Origin: Immersiella caudata
Taxonomy: Eukaryota > Ascomycota > Sordariomycetes > Sordariales > Lasiosphaeriaceae
NCBI GenBank assembly: GCA_030512335.1
Contig: JAULSU010000004.1
Location: 5,518,001 to 5,582,000 of the forward strand
Length of the DNA stretch: 64,000 nt
Direction: 5' to 3'
Part shown: positions 1 to 9,531 of the stretch, piece by piece
Layout: each line of letters begins with the position of its first letter
How positions within the stretch are numbered: the stretch's first letter is position 1
Position numbers and translations under genes: made by a program
The notes under the pieces: generated by a model
Databases searched by the model: none
Seen by the model: the letters and a program-made list of their open reading frames with translations, nothing else
What the model was told of the DNA's origin: nothing

Positions 1-648
1 GTCTGTTGTCTGCATTCGGGGTTCCGGCGTTGATGAGGAGCAACAACCTGGTTGTCTGCAACAAATCTGGGCACACGAAATTTCCTTTTCGTTCGTCGTC
101 CTGAGCTGGGGTGAGCTCTTGCACGTAGGTGGGTCAGCGTGGTCACTTTGGCTGAGAATGAGGAACCCTACCTGCCCAGTAGCTATTACCAGAGGTAAAA
201 TGGGATTTTAACTCGGTTTGGATGATTTTTGGTTGAAGAGTCGCAATGAAGGTGCATCAAACAAAATATCTGACTTTGCCATATTTATACAAGGACATCT
301 CGTTGTCATTCACACACTCGGAAAGCCATTTAGTTTCTGTTGACCGCGGGCACAGCGATGCGTTCTTTCTCCGACCGCGACCCCACAGATTCTGCTTGGG
401 TGGGAGGCTCAATGCGTGGCGTGTGTGGGAGGCTCAATGCGTGGCGTGTGTGGGAGGCTCAATGCGTGGCGTGTGTGGGCGGCTGCAAGCCACGAGTGGC
501 TGGAACATGAACGCACGTTTGTGCGTTTGCGCAAGCCCCAGTGCACTTGCTTCATGGTCACTGTTGGCCAACGCCTTGTTGTCTAAGGTGATGATCAATC
601 TCGATCAATCCTCCCAATTCTTGAAGCAAAACCACGACAAAAGAAAAT
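1..648. other. Upstream region of the zinc-finger gene
   Basis: I see no convincing gene here. An open frame of 136 codons begins at 246 and its stop overlaps the start of the next gene, but it runs through a tandem repeat and resembles no family I know. The stretch holds a 25-base tandem repeat (401-485) and, at 64-92, a short sequence that recurs inverted near 6806-6835. It most likely carries the promoter and 5' UTR of the gene at 649. Confidence 0.5.
401..485. repeat. 25-bp tandem repeat, three full copies plus a partial one
   Basis: Three identical 25-base units lie at 401-425, 426-450 and 451-475, each starting TGGGAGGCTCAATGCG and ending GGCGTGTG. A fourth, diverged start (TGGGCGGCTG) follows at 476-485. 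The identical copies suggest a recent expansion. It lies about 170 bases before the zinc-finger start codon, so it may be in the promoter or 5' UTR. Confidence 0.9.
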
Positions 649-3063
649 ATGTCTAGTGAGTTATTGGGCATCGTTCTTGCTAACAGGGGCCAATTCGGTT
701 ATAACCTCGATGTGAATGGCTGGTTCAGTGTGTGCCGAGAAGTCGGCACCGGCGATACAGCCAGCGTTTCGTCATCCATGTTTGTCGAGGACGGCTCCTC
801 GGTCATCAGCAAAGAGGACTCGACTCTGCTTGATTCTGCTCGCTGCATCTCGACCCCCCAGCTTGTCGAGGGCTCAACTCTGGCAACTGCTCCCATTTTG
901 ACCTTTAAAGACGACGGTTTGCTCGACCATCTACTCTTTGGCGCCCTGTACATCAAAGACACGGACGACGGGATCTCAGATGAGGACATGCGCCGGACAG
1001 AACTCGATGTCTCGGACGACGAGACCGAGCCGACAGGCCCAATGCGCCAGCCCAGCGAGCATCCAAAGAGACTCTCCATCGAAACAGCGATTCCCCCGCG
1101 TGCGTCAAACTCGGCATCACCTCATGCATGGCCAGGAGCGGATGGCAGAAACTCTGCGCAGCCTGGGTTTGGCGTCATGTCCAGCCCTGTATCCAACTAC
1201 CCCAATGAGATGATGCTCGAGGCTGAGCCCGGAGCCCGGACGAGGCATCCTGGACAAGCTCACAGCGAATTCGCGTCACTATTACGCGAAACACTGCGTG
1301 GCTCTCAGATCGATCCTGCCGAACTCCAACTCGCCCGCGACCGGGACTTGGAACAAAACCCCTGTCCTTCACTATGGACCGGCTCCACCAAAGATACCGA
1401 GAGCATTGCCGGCTACGATGTAGGTCGTCGACTTGAGCTGAGCGACCAATCAGCCCAGGGCACGAGTCCGACCGACCTCGCACAACCCGACGTCAGAGTC
1501 TTTCTTGTCTCTGACGCAGAGCATCTTCGATTCTCCCACCTTTACGGCACTCAAGCAGCACACGACGCCGACTTCGCCAAAGCCACGGAATCGCCGCTGA
1601 AGTCTTCTTCTCCTATCAATGAGGGGGCTAATACCGATTCATTCACACTTTCGGATATGCCACTTTCCGCAACGACACCCCCAGGAACACCAAAGCCGGC
1701 CGCTCTCACGCGGAGCTGCCAAGAGGATGACCAGATCACCACCACGACAACCCCGCAACCGGCGGACTTGCTCGTCGAGAGGGATAGCGGTGAGGAGGAC
1801 ATGGAGTCTGCTGGGGATGGAGCAGACACCGACAGCTGTGGGGGCGACTACTGTTCCGACTACACCCCGGATGTCCCGTACATGAGCAATGATCATCTCT
1901 TCATGCAACACAGAGGAAAGTTGCTCGAGGCCCTTTTTGAACGGTTTGAGCTCTGGCCACAACCAACGACACGCGCGAGTGGTGGGCAGGAAGCAGCAGA
2001 CGTCAATACCCCTTCAACTCCATGCCGTGAGAAAGCATCCCAGAGTCGAAGTAAGAGGGCAAGAGCCAATGCAAAGGACAGTCCGGCAAACGAGGACCAC
2101 GAGCAAGACCCGAAAGCTAAAAGCGCGAAAAAAGCACGACTTGATGATCAATCGCGGCGTCCACGCTTGGCCTGCCCCTTTTACAAGAAGGCTCCAATGC
2201 GGCACTACAAGTGTCACGGCAAAGTCATTTCCCAGATCTCATACTTAAAACAGCACCTCTCTCGTAACCACCAGCCGCCTCTTCACTGCCGACGCTGCAA
2301 GGATCTTTTTTCGAACGAAGACGCACTGGATGCTCATGCTGCTGAGGACCCGCCGTGTCAGCCGCGCACCAACATAAAGTATGAGGGTGTGACAACAGAT
2401 CAAAAGAAGCAACTGGAACGTCGCGCATCACCCTTGATCCCCGAGGAGCGGCAGTGGTTCGACATCTTTGACATTTTGTTTCCAGGCTATCGCCCCCGAC
2501 CGACGAGCGCGTACATCAACGAAGGGTTGGTGGCCGAGACGGAGAACTACCAAGATTTTGAGCGTATTGAAGGCCCCGGAATCATCATGGAAGTCTTGCA
2601 ACAGGGGGGCGTCAGGCTGGAGGTCATCGAGGACCACGAGCACGATGTCGGGATACTACGGGAGAACCTTCTTGCAGAGGCCTTCTCGGTGATTGCTCGG
2701 CGATGGCACGAGAGCCGGCTCATACTGCAAGCGATAGGCCAATCAACAGATGCGGGTGCTTCTGCCTCCATGGTTGGGACTGCGCCATCGACTGCTGGGA
2801 GGACGCTTGTGGAGTCACATGAAGGAAGTCCTGAAGGGGCGCTTTTAGCTGACGAAAAGGTTGCTGGAGATGGTGAGTCTGAGGACAACCCGGATGTGGG
2901 GGTTGATACGGCACCAATAGGCGTGGCCATCAGACCGTCCACACTAATGCTCCAGGCCGACTGGCTGCAGGATCACCACTTAAGTGGCCACCGTTCAGGG
3001 GGTTCAGGAAGCGAGGAAGATGATTATATGGGTCTCTTTGATTGGTCGAGAAATATCGGTTGA
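649..3063 (+). CDS. C2H2-type zinc-finger protein, putative regulator
   Basis: Intronless 804-residue protein starting at an ATG. The first 480 residues are acidic, Ser/Pro/Thr-rich and probably disordered. A basic stretch rich in Lys and Arg around residues 465-500 could be a nuclear signal. A Cys/His cluster at about 509-570 follows: Cys509, Cys522, a YLKQHLSRNH helix, then HCRRC with a later His, which is the shape of two degenerate C2H2 fingers. After it comes the motif FDILFPGYRPRPTSAY (about 605-620), which recurs in fungal proteins of this type. The family is widespread and uncharacterised in Pezizomycotina; a nuclear, DNA- or RNA-binding role is inferred from the fingers only. The frame is intact. 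Its upstream region carries a 25-base tandem repeat, and a peptidase remnant and a retroelement lie just downstream. Confidence 0.8.
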   Translation: MSSELLGIVLANRGQFGYNLDVNGWFSVCREVGTGDTASVSSSMFVEDGSSVISKEDSTLLDSARCISTPQLVEGSTLATAPILTFKDDGLLDHLLFGALYIKDTDDGISDEDMRRTELDVSDDETEPTGPMRQPSEHPKRLSIETAIPPRASNSASPHAWPGADGRNSAQPGFGVMSSPVSNYPNEMMLEAEPGARTRHPGQAHSEFASLLRETLRGSQIDPAELQLARDRDLEQNPCPSLWTGSTKDTESIAGYDVGRRLELSDQSAQGTSPTDLAQPDVRVFLVSDAEHLRFSHLYGTQAAHDADFAKATESPLKSSSPINEGANTDSFTLSDMPLSATTPPGTPKPAALTRSCQEDDQITTTTTPQPADLLVERDSGEEDMESAGDGADTDSCGGDYCSDYTPDVPYMSNDHLFMQHRGKLLEALFERFELWPQPTTRASGGQEAADVNTPSTPCREKASQSRSKRARANAKDSPANEDHEQDPKAKSAKKARLDDQSRRPRLACPFYKKAPMRHYKCHGKVISQISYLKQHLSRNHQPPLHCRRCKDLFSNEDALDAHAAEDPPCQPRTNIKYEGVTTDQKKQLERRASPLIPEERQWFDIFDILFPGYRPRPTSAYINEGLVAETENYQDFERIEGPGIIMEVLQQGGVRLEVIEDHEHDVGILRENLLAEAFSVIARRWHESRLILQAIGQSTDAGASASMVGTAPSTAGRTLVESHEGSPEGALLADEKVAGDGESEDNPDVGVDTAPIGVAIRPSTLMLQADWLQDHHLSGHRSGGSGSEEDDYMGLFDWSRNIG

Positions 3064-3097
3064 ATCAGTACTCCACCCCAGTTGCCTTGGAAAGTAC

Positions 3098-3400
3098 CTA
3101 GCTTAAATCTCTCCTGAAGCCGAATCTCTTCAATATCTTCTTGATGCTCTCAAACACATCTTCGATCGATGTCACATACGTGATGCCTTTCCGCTTCTCG
3201 GTTCGCTGGGGAGCATGTCCTCTAAATAGCAATCCCACAACACACCCAGCTTTGTCAAAGACTGCAGATCCAGAATCATCTTGTCGTAAAAACGGCCTTG
3301 CAACGGCCGAACCCGCTTCTGGGTGAAGGTCACCGAGAAACATGAACTCGGTCGACCAGAGATCAACCCCTGCACCGTCCGGATTCTTCTGACTACAAGT
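3098..3400 (-). pseudogene. Fragment of a trypsin-like serine peptidase domain
   Basis: The 81-codon frame starting at 3343 contains DDSGSAVFDKAG, CVVGLLFRG and TYVTSIEDVFESIKKI. This matches the C-terminal half of the chymotrypsin-fold proteins common in filamentous fungi, where the serine sits in GDSGSAV; here the first Gly is Asp. In another frame just upstream (3375-3300) GLISGRPSS resembles the preceding strand of the same family, so a frameshift separates the two pieces. The N-terminal half with the His and Asp of the triad is missing: the remnant abuts the gypsy element that begins near 3417. I read it as a 5'-truncated, frameshifted relic, perhaps cut by the insertion. Confidence 0.6.
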
Positions 3401-3416
3401 ACTCCGCCCTGCCCCG

Positions 3417-3877
3417 GCTATATTCCGGGCCTACATCAATCAACCCTTACGTGGCGTTGTGGACTGTCGGTATATTGTATACCTTGACAATATCCTTCTA
3501 TTCTCTCGATTGAAGGAAGGGCATGCAGAGTATTTGCAACAAGTGTGCCAACGGCTGCGAGAATCTGAAATATATGGCAACCTAAAGAACTGCGAGTTCT
3601 ACCAAGAGCAGATGGAATTCCTAGGCTTTGTCATCAACTAAGACGGTATCCAGACGGACCCCCAGAGGATTTATACGATTTAGGAGTGGAAGGAAAAGCC
3701 TCCCCCCCCCCCCAGATCTATTGAGGTGTTTAAGTTTTCCTTGGATTTGCAATTTCTATCGATGATCTTTACGATAATACGCCAGCTATAGTCGCCCCCT
3801 GAGCCAGTTGTTGAAGAGTAGTAAGAATGGCAGGAAGCTTGGTGATCTGAAGAAAAAATGTGGCCCTGAACAACAGC

Positions 3878-3915
<38 letters not shown>

Positions 3916-3960
3916 AGGGTTTCACGCACTACTGAATGTATTTACGAAGTCACCTATCCT
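3417..3960 (+). pseudogene. Reverse transcriptase fragment of the gypsy element
   Basis: Translation from 3417 reads FRAYINQPLRG then VVDCRYIVYLDNILLFSR, the palm region with the YxDD box. The second catalytic Asp is Asn (YLDN), which would inactivate the enzyme. The frame continues through MEFLGFVIN, hits TAA, and resumes as DGIQTDPQR and EWK, the connection toward RNase H. Further on KGFHALLNVFTKSPIL (from about 3915) matches the start of the RNase H part of gypsy elements, just after the CAA repeat. Several indels and stops are present. Confidence 0.85.
3871..3915 (+). repeat. (CAA)n microsatellite inside the pol remnant
   Basis: About fifteen CAA triplets with one CAG. In the element's own frame this is a polyglutamine tract. 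It sits where gypsy polymerases commonly have a short QQ before the FxxLK segment, so it probably grew from those codons after the element died. Confidence 0.85.
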
Positions 3961-4741
3961 ACGAAGTCAGATGGTGTTTTTCGCTAGCGCTTACGATTTT
4001 ACGATTAGGATATCGAAGAGGGTTAACCAACCCTGCTAATAGACTCTCCAAAAGGCCAGACTATTAGTCAGTGCTGGATCGGTTAGAAGAGTAAAGGGCC
4101 TAAGGCCTGTTGGTACCGTTAGCGGCTAGAATTGCCGAGGTGCGAGCTCCGAAGGCACTAAGGGAAGAAGAGTCAACTTTAGAGAACCAAATTGTAACGG
4201 ATTTGGAAGCCTACAAGGTGTATTTCTCAACCACTGAAGCCTGAGTTAAGAGAAGGATATACAGTATCCAGCTGCTGGGGTGCCGGCGGTATGGCTGTAT
4301 GACCCCTGAAGAGGTTGCAAATCTGGCTTAGAGTTGGACCCCTGGCATAGGATCAGCCCCCCTTGGTGGGTAGACTACTGTTGCAGGGCTAGCCAACACA
4401 AGTGGTTCCCGGACCCCTGAAAAGGTCGAGAGCTTAGATGGGGGGAAAAGCTGTGAGACGGTGGAACCGGAAGAGATTAATCACCTCTTATGTACCGTCA
4501 GGATTAAGGCCTTTATAAGGGGTGAAGCTAAAAGGGCCACTCGTGAAGATGACCCTAGTGGTGAGCAGTACTCCCAAGGATTGTTAGAATTACTCAAGGA
4601 AACATAAAATTCGGCTCAGATATCTAGCAAAAGCTACGAGCTGTTAAGAAGCCAGGAGGCCACGATTTACCATACGAAAAAGGAGCCGAGGGGCTATTAC
4701 ATTATAAGAAGAAGACTATTGTACAGAACCAACAAGCTTTA
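3961..4741 (+). other. RNase H / linker remnant of the gypsy element
   Basis: No long frame survives. In one frame the stretch YRRGLTNPANRLSKRPDY (from about 4010) matches the linker found before the integrase zinc finger (NPADxLSRRPDY in relatives). It is followed by TAG, then SVLDRLEE, and later MTPEEVANLA. These pieces show that the element was once continuous from reverse transcriptase to integrase. Confidence 0.6.
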
Positions 4742-5629
4742 ATGGGAAAGCTGATGAGCCTCTATCACGATGACGAGCACGCCAGCCACCGGGGTATTGA
4801 AAAGACCCTACAGTTATTGCAGCGAAAGCCATGGCGGCCAGGCGAACGAAAAGATGTCGAAGAATATGCTAAAACGTGCCCAGTTTGCCAGGGGAACAGC
4901 GTTGCAAGGCACAAGCCATACAAACAGTTGCAACCCCTGCCGAGGCCAACGGGGCCATGGGAAGCCATCACATTCGATTGGATTACAGGCTTGCCAGAAT
5001 CGGAGACCACAAAAGTTAAGTATAACTCCTTCCTAGTCATTTTTGACAGATACAGTTAAATGGGATTATTTATACCTTGCAAAAGAGAGATAGATACAGC
5101 TGAATTGCCGAGACGATATACGCAGAAGTTGATATGCGATTTGAAACGCCAAGCAGTATTATGAGCGACTGGGATTCGAAGGATAACAAGCCGATCTTGG
5201 AAAAAAGTGTGCCATTACAGCAATATTAAGAGGAGGTTATCGACAGCTTTCCACCCACAGACTGATGGTCAGACTGAGGCCCTAAACAAGGCATTGGAAA
5301 ATTACCCACGATCCTACATTGGCACAAATCCACACAGCTGGGCAAAGCTACTACCGATAGCCGAATTCGCATATAATAACAGCTACAACTATTCGCTGAA
5401 AACGACACCACTTAGGTGTATGTACGGCTACGACCAAGATGTACAGATAGACGTCGCGGACGACTTCCCTGAGGAGGGGATACCCTCGGCCAAAAAAAAA
5501 AAGAGTCCAGAGATTACAAAAGCTATGGAAACGATTGGAAGGCCTTTGGATCTAAGCCTAGGAGCACCAGACCAAATACTACAACTCGCGCCACAAACCG
5601 ATGCAGTTCAGGCGTGGCCAACTGGTTAA
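4742..5629 (+). pseudogene. Integrase fragment of the gypsy element
   Basis: The first frame (4742-5059) has the H2C2 zinc-binding region: HDDEHASHRG supplies the histidines and CPVCQ the cysteines. The core follows: ITFDWITGLPES carries the first catalytic Asp, then IFDRYS and a TAA stop. A broken middle section covers the second Asp. The frame resumes at 5207 with STAFHPQTDGQTE, which carries the catalytic Glu, and AEFAYNNSYN. At least one stop and one frameshift interrupt it. A run of 27 A falls where the C-terminal basic segment should be. Confidence 0.85.
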
Positions 5630-5649
5630 GTTGTAAACTGCTCATTGCC

Positions 5650-5676
5650 AAAAAAAAAAAAAAAAAAAAAAAAAAA
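5650..5676 (+). repeat. A27 homopolymer
   Basis: Twenty-seven consecutive A between CATTGCC and GGCCACT. It is inside the region homologous to the integrase C-terminal tail, so it is not a retroposition poly(A) end. It probably grew from AAA/AAG lysine codons. The exact length may be unreliable in the assembly. Confidence 0.85.
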
Positions 5677-5780
5677 GGCCACTAGAGTCGCCGCTACTAA
5701 AGGTTAAGTCAAGTATAAAACCGCTAAGTCGGTCAATCTTACCAGGTTTCCAGTTGTCAGATAGACAACTTTTAGGGAAG

Positions 5781-6971
5781 GTTTGCGGGGTTGGAGGTTA
5801 TATGGAAAGAATTGAATTGCAAGCCTCTGGTCAGCAGTACAACGTGGCAGAAACTGCTCAGCTACGAAAACCTCCACACGTTACCGCTCTATTAACCCAC
5901 TCAGCCAACTCCCGACCCTCGTTATCGAAAAAAGGGGCAAATAAGGCAAACGCATCAATGTCGGACTTAAACACGCCAATACAACCCACTGCGCCGCAAC
6001 ACCGACGCCGATTTTAGAGGCAACCGTAGGTACTTGCCAGAGTAGGGTTTGAAGTCGTCTTAGTCCGCGCTTGTAACGTAGGCTCGCACTGGCTGGGTCC
6101 GGGGTAACGAGGATAGAGGATTGCACTGCAAGATGGGGGATTGCGTGGTTGGGGGTTGGGGGTTGGGTTTGTGATCAATTAAAGCTCACCTTCTCGCTCT
6201 CTAACTCCGCCAGAAAGCCCTTCTTATGCAACTATCGTGTGATCTGCCTTGCTTGACTGTGGTGTCTCAGTCTGACTAACGTCCTGACGGTGCCAGTGGT
6301 AGTGCCATGCATTCAGTCAGCCCCGCTGACTAGATGCGAGGGTTCCCCATCCCACCTCCATAGCTCTAGGTATTACATTTGAAGTCTCAGGTTCCTGCAA
6401 ACAGCGCGAGGGTTGATTTTAGAGCGGTCTGCTGTAAGGGCTCTCTTACCGCCCGCTCAGCAACAACATTGCTGACTTGAAGGCTGATTCAAGATCCATA
6501 TCTTTGCGTTTTGTCAAGGGTAGTGATAAGTTCAAGGTGTTAAACAACAGAAGGGTGTATGCAATTATGTTCGGTGTGAGATGTCAAGGCAAAAGCTAGA
6601 TGAAGGTGGAACCATTCACTTTCGAAAGAGGGGGACCAATTTGGCTATTTTGATGTATGGAACCAATTCTGGGCTCGTCGGCTAGAGTTGAAGTAGTTGT
6701 GCATGCTGTGGCGCAGCCCTCTGGAAATGGTTCTTAAGGTGAGCAAACCTGAGCCAATCCTGAGCCGGGTCTGAGCCGGGGTTAGTAACGTCATGTGGGC
6801 GAGGTACGAAAAAGGAAATTTTGTGTGCCCAGATTCATCGCACAAACAGGAAAACGTGATGGAATTTGTGGTATTTGGTTGCATTTCAAAGTGTCGCATT
6901 TGGGGTAGAACGCAGAGTTAAAAGTCCAATTCCACGGGGTATATGTTTCTCTCTGTTGTCATTTTCTATAA
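5781..6971. other. Gene-free flank between the gypsy remnant and the MFS gene
   Basis: No frame here resembles a known protein. A 30-base sequence at 6806-6835 is an inverted near-copy of 64-92. The interval includes the 3' side of the MFS gene (minus strand), which should carry its terminator. I could not identify LTR ends. Confidence 0.4.
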
Positions 6972-8596
6972 CTACTTCGCATACTCGCTCTTCTCCCTCA
7001 ACTTCTTCCCGTACAGCTTGAAGAGCAACGGCGCCGGAGCTAACAGCGCAGCACAACAGCCCAGCCAAGTCATGGTCCAACGCACCCCGATCCCCTCGTA
7101 CATGGGTCGAGCCGCCATGGCCATGCCACCAGACACAATATAGCGAACAAAAGTGATGCTTGAGAGGGCGGTCGCCGCGTGGTCTCCATAGCTGTCGATG
7201 ATGTACTCATAGCTGCTGATGTAAATAGAAACCAAGACGACGCCAAAAACAAAACAGGCCCCTAAGCCCGACCAGATGGATATCTCGCGGTAGTTTGTCC
7301 ACCCAAGCCAAAACAGGGCAATCGGCAAGAGTGGTGCAGCCAAGATGCCCGGCCACAATCGGAATTCGGGCTGAACGGAGGCCCCTTGGATGTGCTCGGT
7401 TTTGTGTCGGGTCCAACTGAAAAAGACAGGAGCAAAGAGGGTGACGAAGGTTGTGCCGGCAGCGATGGCGCCAAAGCAGGATCCCGTCAAGCCAACGGGC
7501 AGGTCGTAGGTCTCCTTAAAGATGTAATCGAACCCGGAGAGGAAGGAGAACAACAGGAGGTACAACAGTACCAGGTAGCCGCCCAAGACACTGACCACTG
7601 GTTCCGTGACCAAGAACTTGGCCGTGAGCGGAAGCTTGTCTTTGAGTCGGGAAGCGAGCGATCCAGCGGAACCATGCTCGGAGACGTAGCGGTCGTCCCC
7701 AGTGATGCGGCGGAGGTGTTGTGCCTTCCATTCGAGGAGGAGCGGCAGATATGTCTCGGGGAGACAAAACACAGCCAACAGCCACGCCGCACCGCCGATC
7801 ATCAGATTGATCCAGTCCGCCCACTGCCAGTGCAGCCTGGGATGAGCCGCTATCCATCCACCGGCTATGGGCGCGAGAACCGGGGCTAGCCAGCTGAATC
7901 AGCATCATCTCATCACAGACTTATTGAGAGTTGGCACTCACCAGTAACATTAGCCCAAGCAATAAGAGGAAACACCCACGACCTTTTTACCGGTCTGAAC
8001 TGATCCCTCACGCTGCCCCCATTAATCGCAAGCGTCGCACTCGCCGCAACCCCAACAAGGTACCGACACACAACCTGCGCCGCAAAATTCGGCGCCATCG
8101 CGCATCCCAAAACAAACAATAAAAAGAAAAAAGTCGACACCAGATACGTCGGGTTCCGTCCGACCGTTTCCGAGACGGGTCCCGCGATGAGCGCACCCGA
8201 CCCGATGCCGAAGAGGTACATGGCCGTCGAGAGGTTCTCAGCTGTTTTGCTTACGCCGAATTGGGCGCTGGCTTTGGCGTTGGCCATGGACTCGGCACCG
8301 CCGGCCCAGGCCTGCACGAAGATGAGGAAGCAGAGGACGGCGATGTTTTTGGAGCGGGAGAGGAGGGACCAGTTTTGGGGGTTGAGAGGGTCATTTTCTG
8401 GATCTTCGAGGCGGACTAAGATGTGGTCGCCGTCTTGTTTTTCTTGGATATCGTGCTGATTGGGTGTTGGGGAGGTAGGTTGTTGGACTTTCTCCTCGTC
8501 GATGGAGCCCCGGGCGAGAGCGCGACTGTCGATGCCGGCCGAGACATGCCGTGCGACATCGTTGCCGATCTTTCGATATTGCAGTACCGATAACAT
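6972..8596 (-). CDS. MFS transporter, drug:H+ antiporter-1 (DHA1)-like
   Basis: Two exons: 8596-7942 and 7885-6972, with a 56-base intron (GTGAGT...GGCTAG) in 7941-7886. The join is the only one that restores the frame, giving ANVT|APVLAPIAGG. The 522-residue product starts at an ATG with a hydrophilic 75-residue tail. DPENDPLNPQNWS precedes the first membrane helix, as is typical of fungal plasma-membrane DHA1 carriers. AGPVSETVGRNPTYL corresponds to the loop 2-3 signature (motif A). About twelve helices can be counted. Members expel drugs, polyamines or metabolites using the proton gradient; the substrate cannot be told. No biosynthetic partner lies next to it, so a cluster role is not supported. 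Confidence 0.88.
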
Positions 8597-9531
8597 GGTT
8601 CAGGGTCTAGATCGTGTTCTGAAGGATGCGATCTACCACACTTGCCCAGAGCATCACCCCATTCCTGCCCCTTATATTATTTCATTTTGACGCAAAGGGA
8701 AAACAGTCAGGCGACCGATTTCCAGGGAGAGAAGCTGGCTTTTCCAACTTTTCGCGAGGTGTGACATCACTGCTGCAAGCCACGCTGAGAGAGGGCCGCA
8801 AGTGGCTAGGGTCATTGGCCTTGAAAGAGCGCCAAGATCTCCCCGGTTTGTGAACCGTGGTGCACCTGATTGGAGAAACCTCAGTGAATGGATGGAAACA
8901 TTCCCAGCACTGCGAAAGCGGTCTGTTCGAGAGGAAAAAAAGGGCTTGGAGCTGAACGCTGCAAACCGGTTTTCGGGCACGAAGGCTCCGGCCACAAGAA
9001 AGAGTCCGTTTTGGCCAGTGCACGAGCGGTATTAACATTGGCAGCAGACCTCCTTCAATATCAAACATGGAAGGCCTTTTAAGCGCTAATAGCACCTTTT
9101 ACGATAATTACAAGGTATTTAAAGATCCAAAAACCGTCGCTTACAATGCAACTGATGCTGGCCTGTGTTATTTGATGGTCTTTATTGTTCTGGGCAACGT
9201 GTTTTCGTACGGAGCGGATGGCCGCTCTGTTTTGGCCAGAGTCTTCGTACATCAAAGACTCCTGTCCTGGAATGTATTCCAACCTTCATTTTCGCTGTAG
9301 CATTGCGCCCTTTGCAGCAGAATTTAACCGCACTTCTAAACGGAAGTGACATCGGAAAGTGGACGTTGTACCGCTTCGTATTTCGTAGCTCCAACGGCCA
9401 ATAGGGCCTTCAGAGCCGCACCCAATTTCTGGATAAAAGGGACCAAAGACCTGGCCGAGTTCAAGCACAAGAGCTTTCTTCCGCATCGCTGACAAAAATT
9501 TGAGCATTAACACCAAACCAGCATTCCAAAA
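8597..9531. other. Intergenic region between two divergent genes
   Basis: This 0.9 kb separates the MFS gene (minus) from the secreted protein (plus) and should hold both promoters. A plus-strand frame at 9067-9300 encodes a hydrophobic stretch, but no family match or splice structure supports it. I see nothing else. Confidence 0.4.

Larger units (their letters stand above)
3417..5780 (+). mobile_element. Degenerate Ty3/gypsy-type LTR retrotransposon remnant
   Basis: Order on the plus strand is reverse transcriptase, RNase H/linker, integrase zinc-binding region, integrase core, then a C-terminal tail: the pol order of Ty3/gypsy elements. Gag, protease and the first part of reverse transcriptase are absent. 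No LTR pair could be recognised, so the ends are approximate. The frames hold many stops. Some fit C-to-T changes of CAG to TAG (for example in TIxEW near 3681 and after RPDY near 4061), as RIP would make; others, such as TAA after DRYS near 5057, do not. Two codon tracts have become simple repeats, (CAA)n and A27. The copy cannot be mobile on its own. Confidence 0.85.

Noticed and set aside
246..656. 136-codon plus-strand frame before the zinc-finger gene
   Set aside because: It runs through the 25-base tandem repeat, overlaps the next start and shows no family feature.
3680..3925. Minus-strand frame with a poly-valine run
   Set aside because: It is the complement of the CAA microsatellite inside the gypsy remnant.
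5650..5676. A27 as a poly(A) tail of a non-LTR retroposon
   Set aside because: It lies within the integrase-homologous frame, with element sequence continuing on its far side.
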